Source: AC-69 sp044869895 (lineage in GTDB: Bacteria; Actinomycetota; UBA4738; HRBIN12). From it: 7,911 bases of DNA. The position numbers were made by a program, and so were the translations under genes. The DNA lies in the NCBI GenBank assembly GCA_044869895.1, contig JBIOXZ010000100.1, positions 1 to 7,911 on the forward strand, read 5' to 3'. Under the pieces are notes generated by a model. The model was not told the origin of the DNA, ran no database searches, and saw only the letters and a list, made by a program, of their open reading frames with translations. This document shows, piece by piece, positions 1-5,271 of the stretch (positions are counted from its first letter, which is position 1; the number at the start of each line of letters is the position of its first letter).

Positions 1-299
1 ACATCAAGGACAAGGGGTGTGTGGACGAGTGCCCCGTGGACTGCATCTACGAGGGCCCGCGGATGCTGTACATCCACCCCGATGAGTGCGTCGACTGCGG
101 CGCCTGCGAGCCGGTGTGCCCGGTCACGGCGATCTTCTACGAGGACGACGTGCCGGCCGAGTGGAAGCAGTTCACGCCGATCAACGCGGAGTGGTTCGCC
201 GACTCGGTCACGGGGCTCGGCTCGCCGGGTGGCGCCGCGCAGGTCGGCCCGAAGGATGTCGATCACCCGGTCGTTGCGGGGTGGGCGCAAGCGGGCTAG
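1..299 (+). CDS. fdxA: Seven-iron (3Fe-4S/4Fe-4S) ferredoxin, FdxA type, 5' end missing
   Basis: Small cytoplasmic electron carrier. The reading frame is open from base 3 (IKDKGCVDEC...) to TAG at 297-299. The visible cysteines are Cys at 18-20, 30-32 and 42-44 (GC-VDE-CPVDC), then the classic CVDCGACEPVCP set with Cys at 87, 96, 105 and 117. Actinobacterial FdxA proteins start about 10 residues further upstream, with one more cysteine (CVDVKDK...), so I infer that roughly 10-12 codons, including the start, lie outside the window; the GTG at 21 is an internal valine. The C-terminal part (EDDVPAEWKQF, then LGSPGGAA and DHP) is the usual tail of this family, which normally has about 105-110 residues. 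Likely partners are ferredoxin-dependent oxidoreductases. It lies tail to tail, 10 bp away, with an F420-type iron-sulfur flavoprotein. Family assignment is firm; the physiological partner is not visible. Confidence 0.95.
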   Translation, partial: IKDKGCVDECPVDCIYEGPRMLYIHPDECVDCGACEPVCPVTAIFYEDDVPAEWKQFTPINAEWFADSVTGLGSPGGAAQVGPKDVDHPVVAGWAQAG

Positions 300-310
300 C
301 CGAGCCTTTT
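292..310 (+). terminator. Weak hairpin plus T-run at ferredoxin 3' end
   Basis: GGCT at 294-297 can pair with AGCC at 303-306 across a five-base loop, followed directly by TTTT at 307-310. The stem has four pairs plus a possible G-U pair, and it includes the ferredoxin stop codon. It could end ferredoxin transcription, but the stem is short and the T-run overlaps the stop of the opposing gene. Low confidence. Confidence 0.25.
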
Positions 311-1467
311 CAGGCCCCGGCGGCGACCTCCCCGTTCACAGCCGGTAGAACACCGGGTAGGCGGGCCCCCTCGGGAAGCTCCTGGACTGGCCACCGCTCC
401 CTGGACTTGGCCGAGAGCTTGGCCATGAGTTCGATGGCCGCCGGGTCCTCGGAACCAGGCCGCCACGTCACGATGCCCTCCGCCACGGCCCGGTTCCAGA
501 TGTCCTGACCCTTCTCGGTGCGGATGACCGTGAGGGTCCACCCGTCGCCCTGGCCCAGGCCGCCGAAGGAGATGTCAGCGTGCTCGGCGGCGAAGTCGGG
601 GCACAGCAGGCACCCCGGCCTGGTGAACCGGTGCGACTTCTTGAGCGAGTACGTGATCTCCTGGCCGTCCTCCGTGTAGAAGAGCAGCTTCCCCTTGACG
701 TTCACCCGGACGATGTCCTTCAGCTTCAGGCCCAGCTCCTGTTGCGCGATCTCGACCATCAGGCCCTCGTACGTGAAGCTCTTCGAGCACAGGAGCCCGA
801 GCGTCCAGTTGATCTTCTTCGCCCACTTGTTCACACGGCGGGCCGCCATGGCTCCCGTCACGCTGGCTTGGCACGACATCCCCACCAGGGCCACCTTGGA
901 CAGGCCCATCTGGGCCGCCTTCAGCATGGCGAGCGGGTTCGCGGAGTACGTGTACCGGGACCCCGCCGTGGCCAGCACGCCATCCCGGTCGGTGACCACG
1001 GTGGGTTCGACGTCCCATTCGCGCTCGTCGGACAGCTTCGAGGTACAGACCCCATCGATCTCGCCCCTCTCCAGGCCCCAGATGAGCAGGGCCGAGATCA
1101 CCCCGCCGTCCTGGCCATGCATCAGGGCCTCCGGGTCGTTCGCCCTGGCCAGCACGATGTCTCGGTACTGGCCGATGATCTCCTCCGGCTTCCTCGTCTG
1201 CCCGAACAGCAGCTGGTCGATGTCCGATTCCCAATCGCGGAACCGGGGGCAGGCCAAGGTGCAGAGGGAGCAGCCCCGGTCGCCGTGCGCGCATTGGTCG
1301 AGACCGTCCTCCTGGAGCTGGACGGGCTCGTAGTCCTCGTAGCCCAGGACGTGGAAGGGGCAGGCCACGATGCAGGCGGTGCATCCGGTGCACAGCCCCG
1401 TCAGGACGACCTCGTGATACAAGTCGTACCACTGCGTTCGGTCCGCGGCGGGCACGACCCGAAGCAT
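310..1467 (-). CDS. Coenzyme F420 hydrogenase/dehydrogenase beta-subunit family, FpoF-like iron-sulfur flavoprotein
   Basis: 385 residues. Proteins of this family bind FAD and Fe-S clusters and move electrons between reduced F420 and ferredoxin or other carriers. Residues 26-36 carry a textbook 4Fe-4S motif (C26-TG-C29-TA-C32-IVA-C36-P), and C59, C66, C69, C73-P form a second cysteine set. This two-cluster N-terminal domain resembles that fused to FpoF/FqoF. The FrhB-type region follows: HGQDGGVISALL near 117-128, VGMSCQ at 195-200 (the family's G-x-P-C-Q position), and C286-LL-C289-P near the end. No signal peptide or membrane segment is seen, so it is probably cytoplasmic. Start ATG at 1467 has GGAG about 11 bases upstream, a rather long spacing. 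It faces away from the cupredoxin genes and ends 10 bp from the ferredoxin stop. Related plant and cyanobacterial members reduce other substrates (e.g. 7-hydroxymethyl-chlorophyll), so the substrate is not certain. Confidence 0.88.
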   Translation of the reverse strand: MLRVVPAADRTQWYDLYHEVVLTGLCTGCTACIVACPFHVLGYEDYEPVQLQEDGLDQCAHGDRGCSLCTLACPRFRDWESDIDQLLFGQTRKPEEIIGQYRDIVLARANDPEALMHGQDGGVISALLIWGLERGEIDGVCTSKLSDEREWDVEPTVVTDRDGVLATAGSRYTYSANPLAMLKAAQMGLSKVALVGMSCQASVTGAMAARRVNKWAKKINWTLGLLCSKSFTYEGLMVEIAQQELGLKLKDIVRVNVKGKLLFYTEDGQEITYSLKKSHRFTRPGCLLCPDFAAEHADISFGGLGQGDGWTLTVIRTEKGQDIWNRAVAEGIVTWRPGSEDPAAIELMAKLSAKSRERWPVQELPEGARLPGVLPAVNGEVAAGA

Positions 1468-1551
1468 AGCGCGAGCATCTCCGTTCGCCGGAAAGCCCTT
1501 CGGCCCGCTCGACCGTAGTACGAGGGTTGGCCCTTCGGACGAGGAGGGAGC
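1468..1551. promoter_or_regulatory. Divergent intergenic region with paired GCCCTTCGG repeats
   Basis: This 84-bp gap must hold the promoters of both the F420-type gene (leftward) and the first cupredoxin gene (rightward). I do not see a convincing -35/-10 pair in either direction. The 9-base word GCCCTTCGG occurs twice in direct orientation, at 1495-1503 and 1530-1538, 35 bp apart. That arrangement could be an operator, or chance in GC-rich DNA. A strong Shine-Dalgarno sequence (GAGGAGGGAG, 1541-1550) sits just before the cupredoxin ATG. Confidence 0.35.
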
Positions 1552-1974
1552 ATGCGAACGCGCATTGTGAGGTCAATTGGCGTGGTCCTGATGTTCGCGC
1601 TGGTGGCCACGGCCTGCGGCAAGGAGAACGACACCGAGGGTGGTGGCGGGACGACCACGATTGCGGGCCAGAAGGCGAACGATCACGGAACGGAGGACGT
1701 GTCGGGGGAGTCGAGCGTGGAGCTCGAGCAGGACAACTTCTATTTCGAACCGACCGTCCTGAAGGGGTCGCCCGGCCAGAAGCTGACCATCGAGCTGTCG
1801 AACGAGGGGAGCGCACTGCATAACTTCAGCATCCCCGACCAGAGCATCGATCAGGACGTCCAGTCGGACGCCAAGGGCGAGGTCACGGTCACGTTCCCCG
1901 ACTCGGGGACACTGGTGTTCTTCTGCAAATACCACCAGTCCCAGGGCATGGTCGGGGCGCTGGAGGTCTCCTGA
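1552..1974 (+). CDS. Cupredoxin-domain lipoprotein, plastocyanin-like copper loop
   Basis: 140 residues. Predicted extracytoplasmic blue-copper-type protein. A basic start and hydrophobic stretch (residues 9-21) lead to VATA-C22, a slightly atypical lipobox (Ala at -3), so the mature protein is probably lipid-anchored at C22. Residues 23-55 form a Gly/Thr/acidic linker. Residues 56-140 are a single cupredoxin fold with a complete type 1 copper site: H90 (LHNFS), then C125-KY-H128-QSQG-M133. The C-x2-H-x4-M spacing is that of plastocyanin and pseudoazurin, which suggests electron transfer, but copper storage or delivery is possible. The start is fixed by a strong Shine-Dalgarno sequence at 1541-1550. 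A paralogous gene follows 77 bp downstream on the same strand, and the two may be co-transcribed. The redox partner is unknown; no terminal oxidase or nitrite reductase gene is present here. Confidence 0.88.
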   Translation: MRTRIVRSIGVVLMFALVATACGKENDTEGGGGTTTIAGQKANDHGTEDVSGESSVELEQDNFYFEPTVLKGSPGQKLTIELSNEGSALHNFSIPDQSIDQDVQSDAKGEVTVTFPDSGTLVFFCKYHQSQGMVGALEVS

Positions 1975-1997
1975 TCCCCCATCGCGTGGCCGCATGC

Positions 1998-2013
1998 CCA
2001 GCCGATAGGCTGG
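1998..2013. repeat. Perfect 6-bp inverted repeat (CCAGCC-GATA-GGCTGG) between the cupredoxin genes
   Basis: CCAGCC at 1998-2003 and GGCTGG at 2008-2013 can fold into a hairpin with a GATA tetraloop, starting 24 bases after the stop of the first cupredoxin gene. There is no T-run after it (CCCGGTTGATC follows). It could be a T-less terminator or attenuator separating the two genes, a processing or stability element in a joint mRNA, or an operator for the second gene. Confidence 0.35.
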
Positions 2014-2037
2014 CCCGGTTGATCACCCGTTTACCTT

Positions 2038-2045
2038 GGGGAGGA
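2038..2045 (+). promoter_or_regulatory. Ribosome binding site deciding the start of the second cupredoxin
   Basis: GGGGAGGA lies 6 bases before the ATG at 2052. The open frame extends upstream to an ATG at 1986, but that start has no comparable site and would put about 22 charged and polar residues ahead of the signal peptide. The 2052 start places the hydrophobic stretch and lipobox correctly. Confidence 0.7.
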
Positions 2046-2051
2046 ACCGGG

Positions 2052-2438
2052 ATGAGAGACACCCTCTGGGGCTTGCGACTTGCCGGACTGGCGCTGTCGC
2101 TCGTGCTTCTGCTGGCCGCGTGCGGGGGTTCCACCTCCGAGGGCGGAGACGGAGGAGATGGGGGAGGCGGCGATGGTGGAACCGGGCTGACCCTCACCAT
2201 CGAGGACTTCGGCTTCCATCCGAAGACGCTCGCGGCGCCTGGCGGACAGCAGGCTTCGGTGACGATCACGAACGAGGACGGGGTGACACACAGCTTCACG
2301 CTGAACGACGGCGGGGTCTCCAGGGACGTGCCGCCCGGTCAGACGGTCCAGGTCACGGTGCCATTCCCCGCCTCGGGGACCGCGGGGTTCCACTGCAAGT
2401 TTCACCCGTCGATGACCGGGACCCTTCAGGCCGCCTGA
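2052..2438 (+). CDS. Cupredoxin-domain lipoprotein, amicyanin-like copper loop
   Basis: 128 residues. Predicted lipid-anchored blue-copper-type protein outside the membrane. The signal peptide (hydrophobic 8-22) ends in a textbook lipobox, L21-A-A-C24. A linker of almost pure Gly/Asp (about 30-43) connects to one cupredoxin domain (about 46-128). Copper ligands are visible: H80 (THSF), then C115-KF-H118-PS-M121. The C-x2-H-x2-M spacing matches amicyanin and is two residues shorter than in the neighbouring paralogue. Loop length in this position is known to affect redox potential and site geometry, so the two proteins may serve different partners (inference). The gene ends 6 bp from the stop of the opposing ErpA-type gene, with an inverted repeat across its stop codon. 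It could equally be a copper-delivery or periplasmic copper-buffer protein. Confidence 0.88.
   Translation: MRDTLWGLRLAGLALSLVLLLAACGGSTSEGGDGGDGGGGDGGTGLTLTIEDFGFHPKTLAAPGGQQASVTITNEDGVTHSFTLNDGGVSRDVPPGQTVQVTVPFPASGTAGFHCKFHPSMTGTLQAA
2139..2180 (+). repeat. Low-complexity GGN/GAY tract encoding the Gly/Asp linker
   Basis: Fourteen successive codons are GGN, GAY or GAG (residues 30-43: E, then mostly G with three D). They encode the flexible spacer between the lipidated cysteine and the cupredoxin domain. Repeats of this kind are prone to length change by slippage, so linker length may differ between related strains. Confidence 0.6.
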
Positions 2439-2439
2439 A
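2425..2439. terminator. Inverted repeat TTCAGG-CCG-CCTGAA at a convergent gene junction
   Basis: Perfect 6-bp arms with a 3-base centre. The right arm contains the TGA stop of the second cupredoxin gene and ends 5 bp before the last base of the opposing ErpA-type gene. Its position fits a two-way terminator or mRNA 3'-end stabiliser. There is no T-run on either side, so intrinsic termination is uncertain. Confidence 0.35.
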
Positions 2440-2444
2440 CGGCT

Positions 2445-2789
2445 CTAGATGGCGAAGGACTGACCGCAGGCGCACTCGTGCGTGGCCCGAGGGTTCAGCA
2501 TCTTCAGGCCACCGCCGAGCATGGCGTCGTCGAACTCGAGGGTGGAACCCTCGACGATCGGCGCGCTCTTCTCATCCACTAGGACCCGTACCCCGTCCAC
2601 CTCGGTGACGTGGTCGCCCTGGGCCTGGTCCTCGACGAAGCACAGCTCGTAGGAGAAGCCGGAGCACCCCCCGGCCACCACCCGGACCCGAAGGATGGGG
2701 GCCGTCCTGCCTTCACGGTTCGCCAGGGCCCGGATCTTGTCGGCGGCCTTGGCCGTGACGGTGAGGACGGTCGCGGTGTCGCTGTCCAT
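2445..2789 (-). CDS. erpA: A-type iron-sulfur carrier, ErpA/IscA/HesB family
   Basis: 114 residues, typical family length. Such proteins accept Fe-S clusters from the assembly scaffold and hand them to apo-proteins in the cytoplasm. The three conserved cluster cysteines are present: C42 in GGCSGFSY, and C106 and C108 in HECACGQSF. The hallmark NP near 99-100 comes just before the Cys pair. An additional C50 is not part of the family motif. The start ATG at 2789 has a weak AAGGG site upstream. It lies 28 bp downstream of the flavin disulfide oxidoreductase gene on the same strand, so co-transcription is likely. A link to the Fe-S proteins at the left of the window is plausible but not shown by the sequence. 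Whether it is ErpA, IscA or SufA by function cannot be told from sequence alone; actinobacteria usually carry one such gene annotated ErpA. Confidence 0.9.
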   Translation of the reverse strand: MDSDTATVLTVTAKAADKIRALANREGRTAPILRVRVVAGGCSGFSYELCFVEDQAQGDHVTEVDGVRVLVDEKSAPIVEGSTLEFDDAMLGGGLKMLNPRATHECACGQSFAI

Positions 2790-2817
2790 CGCCCTTCAGG
2801 ATACCCGTCAACGCCGG

Positions 2818-4182
2818 TCAGTCGGCCGCCAGCTTCTGGAAGGCCGCCTTGAGCACCTCGGGGAACGTGGGGTAGGCATGGATGGCGTCTCCGACGACCT
2901 CGACCGGGATCCGTGCGGCCATCGCCGCCACCACCTCGTGGATCATGGCCCCTGCCTCCTCGCCGACCACGTGGCCGCCCAGGAGCTCACCGGTCGGCGC
3001 GTCCGCCACCAGCTTGACCAGGCCGTGGGTCCGGCCCTCGATCGTGGCCCGCTCGCTGTCCTCCATGCGGACCTTGGCGATCCGGACGTCGTTCCCGGCC
3101 TCCCGGGCCTGCCGCTCGGTGAGCCCCACGCTCGCCACCTCGGGATCGCAGAACGTCACCCGGGGCACGACCCGATAGTCGCGGGGCCGTGGTCTGCCAA
3201 GGATGTCGTCGACGACCAGGTCGGCCTCGTACGTGGCCACGTGGGTGAACAGGAGCTCCCCGGTGGCGTCGCCGGCCGCCCAGACGTGGTCGTTCGTGGT
3301 GCGCATGGTGTCGGTGAGCACCGGCTTGCCCTGATCGTCGAGCTGAATGCCGGCCGCGTCGAGGTCGTGTGGCTCGAACCGGGCGCGCCGGCCCGCCGCC
3401 ACGAGCAGCTCGGCGCCCTCGAGAACCTCCCCGTTCGACAGATGCAGCCGCCACCTCCGTCCGTGGTACTCGGCGCGGACACAGGTCGTCCCCGCCATCA
3501 ACCGGATGCCTTCATCCTCCAGCGCGGGGACCAGGTCGGCGGCAGCATCCTCGTCCTCGTTTGGCAGGATCCTGGGAAGGACCTCGATGGCGGTGACGCT
3601 CGAGCCGAACCGGGCGTAGATCTGGGCGAACTCGATCCCGATGGCCCCCGTCCCGAGGATGGCGATCGACCGCGGGACCGACTCTGGCTTCCAGATGGCC
3701 TCCTTGTTGGTCCAGTACTGGCCCTCCTCGATCCCCTCGATGGGCGGCGTGACCGATTCGCTCCCGGTGGCCAGGACGATCCGGTCCGCCTCGATCTCGG
3801 TACCGTCCGCCAGCTCGACCCGGTGCGGTCCGACCACCCGGGCCTCCTCCATGAGGACCCGGACCCCGAGCCGCTCGAAGGGCTTGGCTCCGCCGCCCGA
3901 CTGCGCCTCGATGATCCGCCGAGCCCGGTCCCGAACGGCCAGGAAGTCCACGTCCACGGCCGGGACGCGCACGCCGAAGCGGTCCGCGTCGCGGGCAAGT
4001 GCCGCGATCTTCGCGCTTCGGAGCATGACCTTGGTGGGGACGCAGCCGTAGAGATTGCATTCGCCTCCCAGCTTGTCCCGCTCGGCCAGGCCCACGGCGA
4101 GCCCGCCGTTTCGCCCTAGGCGGAAGGCGATCTCTGAGCCCGTGGCGCCACCGCCGATCACGAAGACGTCGAACCGATCCAT
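2818..4182 (-). CDS. FAD-dependent pyridine nucleotide-disulfide oxidoreductase, mercuric-reductase-like (not a standard lipoamide dehydrogenase)
   Basis: 454 residues, full length for the family; cytoplasmic. The FAD-binding IGGGATG loop is at residues 9-15. The redox-active disulfide is C42-NLYG-C47-VPTK. An ATGS motif lies at 138-141. The NAD(P) site is G177-T-G179-AI-G182, with E200 at the end of the second strand, which favours NADH. AAGD (302-305) is the second FAD motif. The dimerisation domain follows. At the C-terminus, lipoamide dehydrogenase and glutathione reductase have His in H-P-T-x-x-E; here the stretch reads H435-A-Y437-P-T-F-P-E442, with Tyr at that place, as in MerA and related enzymes of unknown substrate. 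However, the MerA vicinal C-terminal cysteines and the N-terminal heavy-metal domain are absent. The substrate is therefore open: a thiol, a metal ion (Cu or Hg), or a quinone. No E1/E2 dehydrogenase genes are nearby. It probably forms an operon with the downstream ErpA-type gene. Confidence 0.85.
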   Translation of the reverse strand: MDRFDVFVIGGGATGSEIAFRLGRNGGLAVGLAERDKLGGECNLYGCVPTKVMLRSAKIAALARDADRFGVRVPAVDVDFLAVRDRARRIIEAQSGGGAKPFERLGVRVLMEEARVVGPHRVELADGTEIEADRIVLATGSESVTPPIEGIEEGQYWTNKEAIWKPESVPRSIAILGTGAIGIEFAQIYARFGSSVTAIEVLPRILPNEDEDAAADLVPALEDEGIRLMAGTTCVRAEYHGRRWRLHLSNGEVLEGAELLVAAGRRARFEPHDLDAAGIQLDDQGKPVLTDTMRTTNDHVWAAGDATGELLFTHVATYEADLVVDDILGRPRPRDYRVVPRVTFCDPEVASVGLTERQAREAGNDVRIAKVRMEDSERATIEGRTHGLVKLVADAPTGELLGGHVVGEEAGAMIHEVVAAMAARIPVEVVGDAIHAYPTFPEVLKAAFQKLAAD

Positions 4183-4264
4183 CGCTTCGATTCAACCACC
4201 CCCACCGGCCGGGGGTCCCAAGCGGCGACGGCTTTCACCACGGCCCCTCTACGATGGGGAGGAG
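4183..4264. promoter_or_regulatory. Divergent promoter region with possible -10 TACGAT and a GC hairpin
   Basis: This 82-bp gap serves the leftward flavoenzyme operon and the rightward CoA operon. TACGAT at 4250-4255 fits a TANNNT -10 element and would start transcription within a few bases of the ATG at 4265, giving a very short leader; no good -35 is seen. CCCCC (4199-4203) and GGGGG (4211-4215) can pair around ACCGGCC, a possible operator or hairpin. No clear promoter is recognisable for the leftward gene. Confidence 0.35.
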
Positions 4265-4834
4265 ATGCGGACGGATCACTTGCGGTCGCTCCTCGCGGAC
4301 ACCCTCGATCCCGACCCGCGGTCCCACCCCGGCCCGGAGGAGCAGCTCGCTGCGGTGCTCGTGCCGATCGTCGAGGACCAGGACCCCTGGGTGGTCTTCA
4401 CCCGCCGGACCGATGAACTTCCCCGGCACGCGGGCGAGATCTCCTTCCCGGGCGGGCTCAGCCATGCGGTCGATGCCGCGCTGCGCGACACCGCGCTGCG
4501 AGAGACCGAGGAGGAGTTGGGACTGTCCCCGTCGGAGGTCGAGGTGCTCGGCGCGCTGCCCTCGGTTCGCACGTTCGTCTCGGGCATCCTGATCGTCCCG
4601 TTCGTCGGCATGCTTCGCCCTCGTCCCACCTTCGCGCCGAACGCCGGCGAGATCGCCGAGGTCCTTCAGTACCCGCTCGTCCGGTTGGCCGACGCCGAAC
4701 GTGAGGTGGAGCTTTCCGGAGGCGACCACGTCTACCGAGGGTTCGCCTACGAGATGCAGGACAACACGATCTGGGGGGCGACCGCCTTCATCCTCCACAG
4801 CCTGATCGAGATCGTTCGGAAGGAGCAGTCATGA
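4265..4834 (+). CDS. Nudix hydrolase, CoA diphosphatase (NudL/UPF0035 subfamily)
   Basis: 189 residues from the chosen ATG. Enzymes of this group cleave coenzyme A and its derivatives to phosphopantetheine and 3',5'-ADP, limiting or repairing CoA pools. The CoA-pyrophosphatase signature ahead of the Nudix box is present: T46-x-R48-T, then L52, H55, G57 and F61-P-G-G64. The catalytic core is R79-E80-T-E-E83-E84-L-G86-L87. The first Glu of the general Nudix consensus is absent (Ala71), which is usual for the NudL group. The frame stays open upstream to 4055, but that part overlaps the flavoenzyme gene antisense. The ATG at 4265 is preceded by GGGGAGGAG (4256-4264), unusually close to the start codon. 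The stop overlaps the next gene in an ATGA, indicating translational coupling with a CoA-binding protein, which supports a CoA-related role. Confidence 0.88.
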   Translation: MRTDHLRSLLADTLDPDPRSHPGPEEQLAAVLVPIVEDQDPWVVFTRRTDELPRHAGEISFPGGLSHAVDAALRDTALRETEEELGLSPSEVEVLGALPSVRTFVSGILIVPFVGMLRPRPTFAPNAGEIAEVLQYPLVRLADAEREVELSGGDHVYRGFAYEMQDNTIWGATAFILHSLIEIVRKEQS

Positions 4835-5271
4835 GCGCCGAGGAGACCCAACCGTACGCGCCGAGCGACGCGACGCTGCGCTCGATCCTGAAACAAGCCA
4901 GGACCATCGCCGTGGTGGGGCTGTCCTCGAAGCCGCACCGAGACTCCTACGGGGTGGCGCGATACCTCCAGCATCGCGGGTACAAGGTCGTCCCGGTGAA
5001 CCCGAACGAGACCGAGGTGCTCGGGGAGAAAGCGTACGCGTCGCTCATCGACGTGCCCACCGACGTGGCGATCGACATCGTGGATGTGTTCCGCAAGGCC
5101 GAGGAGACGGCGCCCGTCGCCGAGGATGCTGTGCGCGCCGGCGCGAAGGTGCTGTGGCTTCAGGAAGGGATCGTGAACTACGAGGTCCGCCGGATCGCCG
5201 AGGATGCCGGCCTCGCGGTCGTCATGGGTCTGTGCATCCGAACGACGAGGGCCAGGTTGGAGGGGGAATGA
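4831..5271 (+). CDS. CoA-binding domain protein, YccU-like (CoA_binding_2)
   Basis: 146 residues. Stand-alone Rossmann-like CoA-binding domain, similar to the CoA-binding part of succinyl-CoA synthetase alpha; the function of the stand-alone family is not settled. Landmarks are the nucleotide-binding segment AVVGLSSKP (27-35), VPVNPNE (54-60) after the second strand, the IDIVDVFR strand (81-88), and LWLQEG (108-113). The invariant-looking C135 lies in MGLCIRTT near the end. No membrane segment is visible, so it is cytoplasmic. Its ATG (4831) overlaps the Nudix stop, and its own stop (5269-5271) overlaps the ATG of the next small gene, so all three are read from one message. Co-expression with a CoA-cleaving enzyme suggests that it binds or senses CoA or acyl-CoA, or protects CoA. 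That role is inference from the neighbourhood. Confidence 0.88.
   Translation: MSAEETQPYAPSDATLRSILKQARTIAVVGLSSKPHRDSYGVARYLQHRGYKVVPVNPNETEVLGEKAYASLIDVPTDVAIDIVDVFRKAEETAPVAEDAVRAGAKVLWLQEGIVNYEVRRIAEDAGLAVVMGLCIRTTRARLEGE

Noticed and set aside
580..1518. Plus-strand open frame of 312 codons antisense to the F420-type gene
   Set aside because: No domain pattern is visible and the composition is Arg/Val/Leu/Gln-rich. It is explained as the complement of the real gene.
575..1816. Minus-strand open frame of 413 codons covering part of the F420-type gene and running into the cupredoxin gene
   Set aside because: It is in another frame of a gene with clear ferredoxin and FrhB motifs. The translation is Arg/Pro/Ser-rich without motifs, and it crosses a promoter region.
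1986..2051. Upstream start for the second cupredoxin
   Set aside because: No ribosome site precedes it, and it would bury the signal peptide. The ATG at 2052 has a strong site and a correct lipoprotein signal.
2695..4119. Plus-strand open frame of 474 codons, longer than the minus-strand gene it overlaps
   Set aside because: It is antisense to the flavoenzyme and ErpA-type genes, which show complete motif sets. The plus-strand translation is rich in Arg, Gly, Asp and His with no recognisable domain, typical of a GC-rich shadow frame.
2818..4182. Calling this gene lpd (component E3 of pyruvate dehydrogenase) or merA
   Set aside because: Tyr replaces the catalytic His of Lpd and no E1/E2 genes are near. 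For MerA, the C-terminal Cys pair and metal-binding domain are missing, and no mer genes are near.
4055..4264. N-terminal extension of the Nudix protein
   Set aside because: It lies antisense inside the flavoenzyme gene and encodes a Ser/Pro/Arg-rich stretch. The ATG at 4265 has a ribosome site and gives the usual family length.
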